From contig JBGUPL010000013.1 of assembly GCA_045130275.1 (NCBI GenBank), forward strand, positions 1-64,000: DNA of 64,000 nucleotides, written 5' to 3'. This document shows, piece after piece, positions 55,650 through 64,000 of this stretch. This DNA comes from F23-D06 sp045130275 (GTDB taxonomy: Bacteria > Bacteroidota > Bacteroidia > Bacteroidales > WCHB1-69). The translations under genes and the position numbers were made by a program. The notes under the pieces are model-generated. The model worked only from the letters and a program-made list of their open reading frames with translations, was not told the DNA's origin and made no database searches. Position 1 is the first letter of the stretch, and every line of letters begins with the position of its first letter.

Positions 55650-57182
55650 ATGAGAAAACTGTCCGTCATATTTCTCCTCATCCTCCTGTTCGCCAGTGCG
55701 ACGTATGGGCAAGGTGGCCGCAAAATCCTTTACCGGGCGGACATGGGGTACTATGACGAGGAATTTCTCCCCGGAGCGCAACGGCTCATCGGACACGTGA
55801 AGTTCGCCCAGGACAATGTGGTGGGCTACTGCGACAGCGCTTATCTCTACGAAGCGGACAATTACCTCATCGCCTTCGGGAGCCCCGTGCGGTTCATCAT
55901 CAGTGACTCCATCAACCTGTTCGGGCGACGGGCCACCTACGACGGGGAAATCCGCCAGGCCTCCATCTCCGGCAATGTACGGTTGGAAAACGGCAAGTCC
56001 TATCTTCTTTCTGACAGCCTTTTCTACGACCTGAACACCGACTGCGGCTATTACACGACCGGCGGGCAAATCTTCAACGATGACGACACCCTCACCAGCC
56101 GTATCGGAAAATACTACACCAACACCGACGATGCCTATCTCCACGAGGATGTTCTGCTGCGCAGCAGCCGATACCAGATGGATTGCGATTCCCTGCGCTA
56201 CAATGCCAGCAGCAAAATCGCCTACTTCATCTCCCCAACCCACCTCGTCAACGAGGAAAACACCATCTTCACCGATCGGGGGTTCTACAATACCAACACC
56301 GATATCTCCGTGCTTTACGGCAATGTGAAACTTTTGGGCGAGAAACAGCAGCTCTTCGCCGACAGTCTTTTCTACGACCAAAATCTGAAATTCGGAAAAG
56401 CCTGGTACAATGCCACTTACATTGACACATCCAACCATATTATCCTTAAGGGGAATTATATTGAACACCATGAGAAAGGCGGCACATCCATCGCCACTGA
56501 CAGCAACCTGCTCATCTACATTGACGACAACAAGGACACCCTTTATCTACATTGCGACACGCTGAAAGTCGATTTCGACACCGCCTCGAATCCCACCCTG
56601 GTGCGCGCCTATTTCCATACCAAATTCCTGCACAAGAACATCCAAGGGGCATGTGACTCCATGACCTACAATGTGAAGGACTCGTTGTTGGTAATGTACT
56701 ACAACCCTGTCTTCTGGTCCGACAACTACCAGCTCTCCGGCGACACTGTGCGTTTCTGCATCATCGATTCCGTACAAAGCACCATCGAACTCTGCCGCTC
56801 CGGTTTCATTGTCGGCGGACTTTTCAGAGACACGGAGTTCAACCAGATCAAAGGTCTGAATATCAAAGGGTTTATGGAGGACACCTACTTGCAAAGGGTG
56901 GATATAATAGGCAATGCGGAATGCGTTTACTATATCCAGGAAGAAGACAGCTCCCTCATAGGGATCAACACGTCCATCACAAGCGAAATGCGTATCTATC
57001 TGGACAGCAATCACATACAACAGATCCGTTACTTTGATTCCCCCAATGGGAAAGTACATCCGGACAAACAGATGACTGAGAAAGACCGCAAGCTTCAAGG
57101 ATTCCGCTGGTTAGACGCCTATCGCGCCCGAAAACCCGAAGACCTTTTCATAATGCCTGTCCCGAGGCTAATTGACAATTGA
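55650..57182 (+). CDS. OstA-like (LptA/LptD N-terminal-like) exported protein
   Basis: 510 residues. Signal peptide (about 1-20, TYGQ) and then the repeating beta-strand pattern of the OstA/LptA superfamily: RLIGHVKFAQDNVVGYCDSAYLY, ISGNVRLENGKSYLLSDSLFYD, HEDVLLRSSRYQMDCDSLRYN and LYGNVKLLGEKQQLFADSLFYD, each ending in a CDS- or SDS-type turn. OstA-like domains take part in lipopolysaccharide transport to the outer membrane, so it may act with the lipid A pathway of lpxC/lpxD. A TCACTAA-type 7-bp array follows. Confidence 0.88.
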   Translation: MRKLSVIFLLILLFASATYGQGGRKILYRADMGYYDEEFLPGAQRLIGHVKFAQDNVVGYCDSAYLYEADNYLIAFGSPVRFIISDSINLFGRRATYDGEIRQASISGNVRLENGKSYLLSDSLFYDLNTDCGYYTTGGQIFNDDDTLTSRIGKYYTNTDDAYLHEDVLLRSSRYQMDCDSLRYNASSKIAYFISPTHLVNEENTIFTDRGFYNTNTDISVLYGNVKLLGEKQQLFADSLFYDQNLKFGKAWYNATYIDTSNHIILKGNYIEHHEKGGTSIATDSNLLIYIDDNKDTLYLHCDTLKVDFDTASNPTLVRAYFHTKFLHKNIQGACDSMTYNVKDSLLVMYYNPVFWSDNYQLSGDTVRFCIIDSVQSTIELCRSGFIVGGLFRDTEFNQIKGLNIKGFMEDTYLQRVDIIGNAECVYYIQEEDSSLIGINTSITSEMRIYLDSNHIQQIRYFDSPNGKVHPDKQMTEKDRKLQGFRWLDAYRARKPEDLFIMPVPRLIDN

Positions 57183-57189
57183 TAATCCA

Positions 57190-57273
57190 AATCACTATTC
57201 ACCAATCACTAATCACTATTCACTGCTCACTGATCACTGCTCACTGATCACTAGTCACTAATCACCAATCGCC
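57190..57273. repeat. Twelve-copy heptamer array NNTCACY before uvrC
   Basis: Twelve units of the form AATCACT, ATTCACT, GCTCACT, GATCACT and AGTCACT, ending 9 bases before the uvrC start. It gives the in-frame stop (57259-57261) that limits uvrC on its 5' side. Confidence 0.95.
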
Positions 57274-57282
57274 CCCATCCCA

Positions 57283-59064
57283 TTGAAAGAGACTCCAAAC
57301 AATATCAAACTGATACTGAGATCTTTGCCGGAGAAGCCTGGTGTTTACCGCTTCTACGATGACAAGGGCACGGTGATTTATGTGGGCAAGGCAAAGCGGC
57401 TGAAGCGGCGGGTTTCCTCCTACTTCAACAAAGAGCATGACTCTGCCAAGGTGCGGATGCTGGTCACGAAGATCCGCGACATCCAGACCGTAGTGGTGGA
57501 CACGGAGTGGGAGGCTTTGTTGCTGGAAAACAGCATGATCAAGGAATTCAAGCCGAAATACAACATCATGCTGAAAGACGACAAAACCTATCCATGGATT
57601 GCCGTCACGAAAGAGCCGTTTGCAAGGATCTTCCCCACCCGCAGGCCCGACCCCGCCACCATGCATCTTTTCGGGCCCTATTCTTCTGTGAAACAGATGA
57701 ATATCCTGCTCGACCTCATCTACGGGCTATTTCCGATACGGAATTGCAAGATATTGAAGAACAATGACCGTCCGTGCATGCAGTACCAAATCAAAAAATG
57801 CGCTGCTCCCTGCTGCGGACTCATCACTGCCGAAGAATACAGGCAGAATATCGACCAAGCAACGCAAATCATCAAAGGGAACCGCAAAGAGGTGATCCGG
57901 CAGTTGCGTGAGGAGATGATGGGCTATGCCGACGAATGGAAATTCGAGCAAGCCGCCGAAGTGAAGCGCAGAATCGATGCTTTGGAGACCTTCATTGGCA
58001 AATCCGTCGTGGTGAACCCCTCGCTCACCGACATGGATGTCTTCGGGATGGAGGAAGACGACAACTGCGTGTACGTCAGTTTTTTACGTGTTTTGGACGG
58101 AGCGGTGGTGCAGGCGCAGACCCTCGAAATCGACAACCGTTTGGAGACCACCCGCGAAGATGCGCTTTGGACAGCCATCCTGGAGATCAGGGAACGTTTG
58201 GGAAGTCTCTCCCCCACCCTGCTGGTGCCCTTCACGCCGGAAATCGCCCCCGACGACTGGGACCTGCAAGTGCCGCAACGTGGCGACAAGCGCAAACTGT
58301 TGGAGTTGGCCGTCCGCAACGCGCACTTCTATATGCTGGAAAAGAAAAAACGGCAAGACCTCGCGGATCCCGAACGACGTAACATCCGGGTACTGCAGGC
58401 GCTCCAAGACGCTTTAGGCATGAAGACTTTGCCGCGACGTATCGAATGCTTCGACAACTCCAACACCCAAGGCGAGGAGCCCGTGGCCGCGATGAGTTGC
58501 TTCATCGACGGCAAGCCCGCCAAAAGCGAATACCGGCACTTCAACATCAAGACTGTGGTCGGTGCCGACGACTTCGCCTCCATGGAAGAGGTCATCTACC
58601 GCCGCTACCACCGGTTGCTGGAGGAGGAAAAGCCGTTGCCAGACCTGGTAGTCATCGACGGCGGCAAAGGGCAGCTCCACGCCGCCTGGAACGCCATCCA
58701 AGCCCTCCACATCGAAGACCGCCTTATGATGGTGGGCATCGCCAAACGGTTGGAGGACATCTACAAGGTGGGCGACGACCTGCCCGTCTATATCGACAAA
58801 CGCTCCGAGGCGCAGAAACTGCTGCAGCACGTGCGCGACGAGGTGCACCGCTTCGGCATTACCCATCACCGCAAACGCCGCAGCAAAACCAGCATCGCCT
58901 CCATCTTAGATGACGCGCCCGGCATAGGTAAAACACTCAAGACCAGACTGTTGAAAGAATTCAAGAGCGTATCGAAAATCAAAGCCGCCAACGAGACCGA
59001 ACTCGCCGCAGTCATCGGTCCGAAGAAAGCCGCGGACCTCAAGGCATATCTGTTAAAGGTTTAG
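57283..59064 (+). CDS. uvrC: Excinuclease ABC subunit C, TTG start
   Basis: 593 residues. GIY-YIG nuclease for the 3' cut (GVYRFYDDKGTVIYVGKAKRLKRR, about 20-44), a Cys-rich stretch, UVR motif (about 200-235), RNase H-like nuclease for the 5' cut (ECFDNSNTQGEEPVAAMSCFIDGKP in parts, LPDLVVIDGGKGQ) and C-terminal helix-hairpin-helix (IGKTLKTRLLKEFKSVSKI). The only reasonable start is TTG at 57283: a stop in the upstream array precedes it, and the first in-frame ATG would remove the whole GIY-YIG domain. The TAG stop is inside the next array. Confidence 0.93.
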   Translation: MKETPNNIKLILRSLPEKPGVYRFYDDKGTVIYVGKAKRLKRRVSSYFNKEHDSAKVRMLVTKIRDIQTVVVDTEWEALLLENSMIKEFKPKYNIMLKDDKTYPWIAVTKEPFARIFPTRRPDPATMHLFGPYSSVKQMNILLDLIYGLFPIRNCKILKNNDRPCMQYQIKKCAAPCCGLITAEEYRQNIDQATQIIKGNRKEVIRQLREEMMGYADEWKFEQAAEVKRRIDALETFIGKSVVVNPSLTDMDVFGMEEDDNCVYVSFLRVLDGAVVQAQTLEIDNRLETTREDALWTAILEIRERLGSLSPTLLVPFTPEIAPDDWDLQVPQRGDKRKLLELAVRNAHFYMLEKKKRQDLADPERRNIRVLQALQDALGMKTLPRRIECFDNSNTQGEEPVAAMSCFIDGKPAKSEYRHFNIKTVVGADDFASMEEVIYRRYHRLLEEEKPLPDLVVIDGGKGQLHAAWNAIQALHIEDRLMMVGIAKRLEDIYKVGDDLPVYIDKRSEAQKLLQHVRDEVHRFGITHHRKRRSKTSIASILDDAPGIGKTLKTRLLKEFKSVSKIKAANETELAAVIGPKKAADLKAYLLKV

Positions 59065-59099
59065 GGTTTAGGGTTTAGGGTTTAGAGTTTAGAGTTTAA
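59058..59099. repeat. Heptamer array GGTTTAG at the uvrC stop
   Basis: Four GGTTTAG units then AGTTTAG and AGTTTAA. The uvrC stop (59062-59064) is the TAG of the first unit. Confidence 0.93.
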
Positions 59100-59115
59100 G
59101 ATATTACGAAAGATT

Positions 59116-60849
59116 ATGATTTATATGAACCGTTTTTCCAAAAGGGCTGTAAGCCCGAAACACGTCAACCCGACGCGCCGCGCTGGGATCATTACCCTCT
59201 TCGCCATCCTCATCGCCGTCACGGCCATGGCGCAAAACCAAAAGCTCACCTATCCCGAAACCTACATCGAGACCGTGGTGGACGCCGCCACGCTGAGCTC
59301 GCTGTCGCACGACTTTTCCGTGGACCACGTGAGCCGCAACAACGACGGCACTTTCAACACACGCATCTACCTGTCGTACAGGGATTTCGACAGTTTTCTA
59401 TCGAAAAACATTCCCTTCACGACCGTACCGCAGACCCGTGCCTTTGTGCAAATGGCGCAGAACTATGCGCAGCTGACCAGCAGTTGGAACCGCTACCCGA
59501 CCTACAGCACTTATCTTGCCGCGATGGACACCTTCCGCACGCGCTACCCACAGCTGTGCGAAATCGACACCATCCTGGACAACACCCCTGATCACCACAA
59601 GATCCTGGTGGCGCACATCAGCAACAACCTCAGCGACCGCGAGGGCAAGCCCTCCGTCTTCTACACCTCCACTATCCACGGCGACGAGGTGCTCGGGTAC
59701 TATATGATGCTGAGACTTATCGACTATCTTCTAACAAATTACAACTCAAATACATACGTCACTGATTTAGTCAACAGCATCGACATTTGGATCTGTCCGT
59801 TGCACAACCCTGACGGCACCTACTACACCTCTGACAACCAAATCAACAGTTCACCGGTCTCCATTCGATCGAACCTCCACGGCGTGGACCTGAACCGGTC
59901 GTTCCCGCAGGTGGGGCAAACTCCAGCCAAGGAAAACGAGGACGAACCTGAGGTGCAAGCGATGATGCAGTTCATGCAGGCTCACGACTTCACCTTGGCG
60001 GCCAACTTCCACGGGGGTGCAGAGGTATTCAACTACCCATGGGACACTTGGACCAGCTGGCAGCACAGCCACGCTGACGCCGCTTGGTGGGCATTTGTCG
60101 GCCACCGGTTCGCCGACACGTGCCAGTACTACAACTCCAACTACATGAACGAGGAAAACGACGGCATCACGGAGGGCGGCGACTGGTACGTCATCACCGG
60201 CTCCATGCAGGACTACCACAACTGGTATCTTGGCACACGCCACGTAACCATCGAAGTCGGCGACAACAAAGTGCAATCCACCAACTCCTTGCCGAATTAC
60301 TGGGGCTACATCAAGCAAGCGCTGCTGAATTTCATCGCCGAGGCGGACAACGGTATCCACGGCAGGGTCACCGACTCGCTAACCGGCGAACCGTTGGAGG
60401 CGCTCGTTTATATCGCCAATCACGACCTCGATCACTCCTACGTGGAGTCCTCCCTGCCCTATGGCGACTATCACCGTCCCATCAAGGCCGGTCAGTACGC
60501 TGTCACCTACTCGGCGGAGGGTTACCTACCCAAAACCATCGTCACCACCATTGCCGACGGCCAAAAATTAGTGCAGAATGTGCAACTGACCAAGAGTGTC
60601 GGCATTGACAGCTACGAAAACCGCGTGACCGTTTATCCGAACCCTGCAAAGGAGATTGTCAATGTACAATGTACAATGAACAATGTACAAAGCGTTGAGG
60701 TGTTCGATGTATATGGTAAATTGTTGCAAATTGTACCGGTCACCTCCGAAATCACACCGATCAACATCTCCGGCCTGGCCGACGGCATGTATTTCGTTCG
60801 CGTGGCCACTGAGGCAGGCACAGTGACCAAGACTTTCGTGAAGAAATAG
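59116..60849 (+). CDS. M14-family zinc carboxypeptidase with T9SS sorting domain
   Basis: 577 residues. Signal peptide (about 22-39, AMAQ). Peptidase M14 domain (about 125-410): zinc ligands His188 and Glu191 (STIHGDEVLGYY) and His299 (AANFHGGAE), substrate-binding Arg261 (GVDLNRSFP) and catalytic Glu380 (HVTIEVGDNK). A carboxypeptidase-regulatory-like beta domain (IHGRVTDSLTGEPLEALVYI) and a C-terminal type A sorting domain (VYPNPAKEIVNV, EVFDVYGKLLQ, GMYFVRVATEAGTVTKTFVKK in parts) follow. A heptamer array is translated inside the sorting domain. Secreted by T9SS, it probably trims peptides outside the cell. Confidence 0.93.
   Translation: MIYMNRFSKRAVSPKHVNPTRRAGIITLFAILIAVTAMAQNQKLTYPETYIETVVDAATLSSLSHDFSVDHVSRNNDGTFNTRIYLSYRDFDSFLSKNIPFTTVPQTRAFVQMAQNYAQLTSSWNRYPTYSTYLAAMDTFRTRYPQLCEIDTILDNTPDHHKILVAHISNNLSDREGKPSVFYTSTIHGDEVLGYYMMLRLIDYLLTNYNSNTYVTDLVNSIDIWICPLHNPDGTYYTSDNQINSSPVSIRSNLHGVDLNRSFPQVGQTPAKENEDEPEVQAMMQFMQAHDFTLAANFHGGAEVFNYPWDTWTSWQHSHADAAWWAFVGHRFADTCQYYNSNYMNEENDGITEGGDWYVITGSMQDYHNWYLGTRHVTIEVGDNKVQSTNSLPNYWGYIKQALLNFIAEADNGIHGRVTDSLTGEPLEALVYIANHDLDHSYVESSLPYGDYHRPIKAGQYAVTYSAEGYLPKTIVTTIADGQKLVQNVQLTKSVGIDSYENRVTVYPNPAKEIVNVQCTMNNVQSVEVFDVYGKLLQIVPVTSEITPINISGLADGMYFVRVATEAGTVTKTFVKK
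60661..60688. repeat. Heptamer array AATGTAC translated in the sorting domain
   Basis: Four units (AATGTAC twice, AATGAAC, AATGTAC), giving NVQCTMNNV just after the PNPAKEIV motif of the carboxypeptidase. Confidence 0.8.
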
Positions 60850-60910
60850 GGGGTTAGAAGGTTAGAGGGTTAGAAGGTTAGTAGTTAATGGGTTGTTGGT
60901 TAAGGGGGTT
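60850..60910. repeat. Octamer array GGTTAGAR after the carboxypeptidase
   Basis: Four GGTTAGAA-type units (60852-60883) then degenerate ones. The unit is the reverse complement of TTCTAACC at 31519-31596. It starts directly after the TAG stop (60847-60849). Confidence 0.88.
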
Positions 60911-61113
60911 GAATTGAACCCGATTGGACTTGCAGTCAGTATCCGCTACTATTATTCACAATAAAAAAAGCAATAATATAGAAGTTGACCGGCTGTCTGT
61001 TTTGCAGTTAATACAGATTAGCACTTGTTATAGTTGAAAACATGGGCATTCCCGTTTCTTATAATGAGCTGACGCACAATATTTTCTTTGTCCGCACAGC
61101 CGGACCCCAAAAA

Positions 61114-61320
61114 GTTCCCCTTCTTTTTAAGAAGGGGTGGCCGCAGGCCGGGGTAGTAATATAAAGAATATGAATACCCTAGCAGAAAAATATAACCATT
61201 ACCCACACTATTGGAAACAAGGAAATCCCATCCGCAACCTTTATGCAAATATGGAATTATCATCCATATTAACTACCCCGCCCTTTGGGCACCCCTTCTG
61301 AGAATCAGAAGGGGAATTGG
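61114..61320. mobile_element. MITE-like inverted pair of GC-rich hairpin arms
   Basis: The left arm (61114-61160) has CCCCTTCT-N6-AGAAGGGG and GGCCGCAGGCC hairpins and ends GGGGTAGTAA. The right arm (61269-61320) is its approximate inverted complement: TTAACTACCCC, GCCCTTTGGGC, CCCCTTCT-GAGAATC-AGAAGGGG. The 108 bases between them are AT-rich. An 81-codon frame crosses it, but I do not support it as a gene. The remaining gap 60911-61113 holds nothing recognisable. Confidence 0.55.
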
Positions 61321-61413
61321 CGCCTCGTGGCACGGAAGTGCCACCGTATGATGGGAGAGGTTGTCGTCCCGGTCTTATTTGTCTTTTTGGGTCAACATCT
61401 ATATCATTGCCAT

Positions 61414-61446
61414 AAAAAAAGCCCGACCATGATGTCGGGCTTTTTT
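61414..61446. terminator. Bidirectional rho-independent terminator
   Basis: Arms GCCCGAC/GTCGGGC, six-base loop, seven A before and six T after, so it can work on both strands; it ends the minus-strand Omp28-like gene. Confidence 0.9.
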
Positions 61447-61471
61447 ATATCAATAACGAAATAAAGGGGTC

Positions 61472-63196
61472 TTACTTCTTGACGATCTTGTGCATGGAGG
61501 TTCCATTATCGGTCGTCAGTTTCAAGGTATAGACACCGTTGGCAAGACTCTTCAGGGAGATGCTGTTCACGTCGCCGGACTCAGCCTTCACCATTTGACC
61601 CTGCATGTTGAAGATTTCAACACGTTGGACATTCGAGGTGGAATTGATGTTGATCATATCCGTGGCAGGGTTAGGATAGATAACCGTCACGCTTTCAAGC
61701 GTCTCAACACCAGCAGGATAGGTCACATTGATCATATAGGTTGCCTGGCTACCGAACTTACCATTGTCTCTGAAAATCTGGGTGCCGTCCTCAGCATTAA
61801 GTTTGAAAAAGCCGAGACCGTAATTGGTGTTAATACCATCACCATATTCGTCATAGACTTCCAAACGATAGCAACCGGTGGTGGTAGGACGGAACGGGTA
61901 TTCATACGTGTGGGAGCCGGACAGTTCATGGCCTTCGCCACCGTCGGAAAGAACCACTTCGCCATTAGGATCAAAGAACTTAAAGGAAGTTTCATCACCG
62001 TATTGGTCAGTTCTGAGGGTGAAGGTCATTCTACCACCGCCCTCATAAGCATTCTTCTTGAAGGTCAAGGATTTGGGGAGAATAGTGATGCTTTCATCGT
62101 TAATCTTAGTGATTTGGATAGTCAACGTGTTATCCACACCATTCAAGATGGTCAATTCAGGAAGATTGATGATATCCTCGTGCATTGAAGGAATGCTTCC
62201 ATTCCACGTGTTCGTATAGGTTGTTCCATTCAACGTGTAAGTATAAGTGACTGATGTCACCGTTTGAGCGCCCATGTTTTTGAATTTGAAATAGGCATTC
62301 GTATAATTGTCGCAAGAGGTGTTCGGGACCTCAACAACCTTGATCAGACGTCCGTCAAGAGGAGTGGTGACATTGAGGTGTTCGATCGGAACCTCAATAC
62401 CGGTGAGAACTTCCTGGTGACCTTCACAAACGAAAGCGATGAAAGAGAGATTCGACAAGACCGCATCGATAGGATTGGGCGTACCGAGCTGTGCAGGAAT
62501 CACGTACTCGTAGTTTTTCTCCACCAGTGTTCCAGGAGTGATATTGTCGATTGTCTCGCCCCATTGTCCGGTAATCAGATGGCGAAGCATATGCATGTGG
62601 CAGTATTGGTTGCCCACCATTTGGTCAGGATTCCACGTGGCACCGCCCGTTTGAGAACCCATCACATAGTCTTGGATGATGGCAACGTTCAACGCATTGG
62701 TCGAAACCGTTTGTGTGCCAGTGTAGTACAGTTGGACACGAATGTTCAATGTACGTGTAGCCCAATCCAGGGTGCCTTCAGCAGCGATGTTGACCGGGGA
62801 GGCCATTCCCATGATGGTATTGGCAGCAGCAGCCCATTGATTTCTGCTAAGCTCAGTAACGCCACCACTGAAAACATGACGGTTAACAGTACCGGCGGGG
62901 TAGCCAGTCAAACCCGTCTGGTCGGCCAGAGCAGTACCGAATGCGGTGGTATAGTTATTGTCTGCATAGTAACCTTCATGCACATTGATGATGTTCACTC
63001 TTTCGGGATACGCATCTTTGAGCTCATTGGCTCTCTTGTGTCCATCAGGACAATATTGGCAATAAATACCCGTGTACTCCTCGAGAAGCACATTGCGGTT
63101 GGAAGGGGTCAAAGACACAATCGTGTCAGTAACTTGCGCGGAAGTGACCAGGCTGGTCAGCAACGCAGCAACTAAAATAAGTAACGTTTTCTTCAT
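61472..63196 (-). CDS. Omp28-family surface protein with type A T9SS sorting domain
   Basis: 574 residues from MKKTLLILVAALL (signal peptide ending VTSAQ). A thioredoxin-like part starts at about 35 with a CxxC (Cys46, Cys49 in YTGIYCQYCPDG) and continues with ADQTGLTGYPAGTVNRHVF, as in the Omp28-related family. A middle beta-sandwich with YEYPFRPTTTGCYRLEVYDEYGDG in parts resembles CUB/calcium-binding modules. The C-terminus is a type A sorting domain (VIYPNPATDMINI, EIFNMQGQMVK, LANGVYTLKLTT). The start at 63265 is rejected because the promoter lies downstream of it. Confidence 0.92.
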   Translation of the reverse strand: MKKTLLILVAALLTSLVTSAQVTDTIVSLTPSNRNVLLEEYTGIYCQYCPDGHKRANELKDAYPERVNIINVHEGYYADNNYTTAFGTALADQTGLTGYPAGTVNRHVFSGGVTELSRNQWAAAANTIMGMASPVNIAAEGTLDWATRTLNIRVQLYYTGTQTVSTNALNVAIIQDYVMGSQTGGATWNPDQMVGNQYCHMHMLRHLITGQWGETIDNITPGTLVEKNYEYVIPAQLGTPNPIDAVLSNLSFIAFVCEGHQEVLTGIEVPIEHLNVTTPLDGRLIKVVEVPNTSCDNYTNAYFKFKNMGAQTVTSVTYTYTLNGTTYTNTWNGSIPSMHEDIINLPELTILNGVDNTLTIQITKINDESITILPKSLTFKKNAYEGGGRMTFTLRTDQYGDETSFKFFDPNGEVVLSDGGEGHELSGSHTYEYPFRPTTTGCYRLEVYDEYGDGINTNYGLGFFKLNAEDGTQIFRDNGKFGSQATYMINVTYPAGVETLESVTVIYPNPATDMININSTSNVQRVEIFNMQGQMVKAESGDVNSISLKSLANGVYTLKLTTDNGTSMHKIVKK

Positions 63197-63243
63197 ACTT
63201 TTGATTAATTTTATGTGAATACTACTTTCAAAAATCAAACCTG

Positions 63244-63273
63244 CAAAAATACATTTTTGTTTCAAAAAATCAA
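63244..63273 (-). promoter_or_regulatory. Full Bacteroidetes promoter of the Omp28-family gene
   Basis: The minus strand has TTG (63271-63273), 19 bases, then TATTTTTG (63244-63251), 48 bases before the ATG. It is one of the two clearest -33/-7 pairs in the window. Confidence 0.75.
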
Positions 63274-63292
63274 GTCGAACTACAAATATATT

Positions 63293-64000
63293 TTATTTCA
63301 ATATCATTTGGACAGTGTGACGATTGCTCTGTCGAATTAGAACTTCTTCATTTGCAAACATTTCCAAAACATTTTTTTCAGAATTCTCATCGTAATGGCG
63401 GATGGTCACCAACCGGATCCCGTCATTGAATTTGACGATGAATTCCTCTTGCAACGCCTCGATGCAGGGCTGGAGGCGCAACGGCACATTGTCGGTGCAG
63501 ACCGAGAAAGTGAGTGCAGAATTCTGGATCAGGTTGATTTTCACGCGGTACTTCGCCAAAATATCCAATATTATGGAAAGATTTTCGACTCCGATGATTG
63601 AGAAATCGCGTGGCGAGACGGAAAGCAGAAGCTGATTGTCCTTCACGATATAGGAAGGGACTTCCACAGAATCAGCCTCTTGTGTAATCATGCTACCCTC
63701 GTTTTCCGGATGGAAGAAGGATTTTACGAACAAGGGTATCTGTTTGTTATGCAGCGGTTTAAGGGTTTTGGGATGGATGACGCTCGCACCGTAGTACGCC
63801 AACTCAACAGTCTCGTGGTACGTCAACTTGTCGATTTTGACGGCATTTGCAAAACGTTTCGGATCGGCATTGAGGATGCCGGGAACATCTTTCCATACTG
63901 TAACGCTCTCTGCATCAAGCGTATGCGCAAGAATAGCGGCGGAATAATCGGATCCCTCGCGACCAAGCGTGGTGGTCTGGTTCTCTGCTGTGCCGGCAAT
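63293..64000 (-). CDS. Aspartate kinase, C-terminal part (runs off right edge)
   Basis: The frame is open from base 64000 to the stop at 63293 (235 residues). The kinase part shows TTTLGREGSDYSAAILA and WKDVPGILNADP, motifs of the amino acid kinase fold in aspartokinases, then TYHETVELAYYGASVIHPKTL. Two ACT domains follow (SIIGVENLSIILDILAKYRVKINLIQ region). First step of Lys, Thr and Met synthesis and, through diaminopimelate, of the cell wall. Which isozyme, or whether a homoserine dehydrogenase is fused, can be excluded at the C-terminal side: none is fused. The N-terminus is outside the window. Confidence 0.93.
   Translation of the reverse strand: MAGTAENQTTTLGREGSDYSAAILAHTLDAESVTVWKDVPGILNADPKRFANAVKIDKLTYHETVELAYYGASVIHPKTLKPLHNKQIPLFVKSFFHPENEGSMITQEADSVEVPSYIVKDNQLLLSVSPRDFSIIGVENLSIILDILAKYRVKINLIQNSALTFSVCTDNVPLRLQPCIEALQEEFIVKFNDGIRLVTIRHYDENSEKNVLEMFANEEVLIRQSNRHTVQMILK

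Noticed and set aside
57190..57273. Possible CRISPR array
   Set aside because: The units are 7 bp, without spacers, and no cas gene is present. The same holds for the other tandem arrays.
59058..59099. Telomere-like GGTTTAG repeat
   Set aside because: Only six units, internal to the chromosome, and one of many local period-7 arrays with different units.
61018..61263. 81-codon frame on the minus strand
   Set aside because: It crosses the left arm of the MITE-like element and shows no promoter or family features.

Overview
The window looks like chromosome of an uncultured-type Bacteroidales bacterium (phylum Bacteroidota). Evidence seen in the sequence: promoters of the form TAnnTTTG a short distance before many genes, a near absence of Shine-Dalgarno sites, at least four cargo proteins with type IX secretion (T9SS) C-terminal sorting domains, a Bacteroidetes-style FtsL, OstA-like and Omp28-family proteins, and a single-chain PurL. 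Base composition is mixed, near 50 % GC in genes and AT-rich between them.

Layout. 1-1989: 5' part of a large exported repeat protein (minus), running off the left edge. 2163-2252: tRNA-Ser. 2429-4374: lpxD-lpxC, lipid A synthesis. 4504-16333 (minus): a five-gene unit made of an RsbU/RsbW-like phosphatase-kinase fusion, a STAS anti-sigma antagonist, a phosphopantetheinyl transferase, an outer-membrane beta-barrel protein and a two-module non-ribosomal peptide synthetase (NRPS) of architecture C-A-T-C-A-T-reductase. This is the most notable system in the window: a small biosynthetic cluster predicted to release a (possibly N-acylated) dipeptide aldehyde or a derived pyrazinone, carried with its own activating enzyme and a partner-switching regulatory pair. 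16393-27084 (minus): abcF, then the division and cell wall cluster in reverse, ftsW, a 185-residue MurD C-terminal domain remnant, mraY, murE, ftsI, ftsL, rsmH, mraZ. 27502-32388 (plus): hflX and a radical-SAM/partner DNA-repair pair split by an AT-rich membrane-protein gene. 32406-38972 (minus): exported protein, sbcC, sbcD. 39082-47339 (plus): gmk, a flavoprotein, purL, a bifunctional-nuclease-type protein and recQ. 47445-63196: T9SS cargo proteins alternating with dus, tRNA-Pro, a YwqK-like lipoprotein, an OstA-like protein and uvrC. 63293-64000: 3' part of an aspartate kinase, running off the right edge.

Across the window there are many short tandem arrays, mostly with a period of 7 bp, placed at gene ends. 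They supply or abut the stop codons of several genes, sit directly before start codons of others, and in three places are translated (SpoIIE-like C-terminus, NRPS linker, carboxypeptidase sorting domain). Dispersed palindromes (GTAGGGGCG- and GTAGAGACG-type hairpins, CGTGTC-N3-GACACG hairpins, a 39-bp GTCCC/GGGAC element) and one MITE-like inverted pair were also found. No CRISPR array, rRNA, transposase or phage gene was seen.
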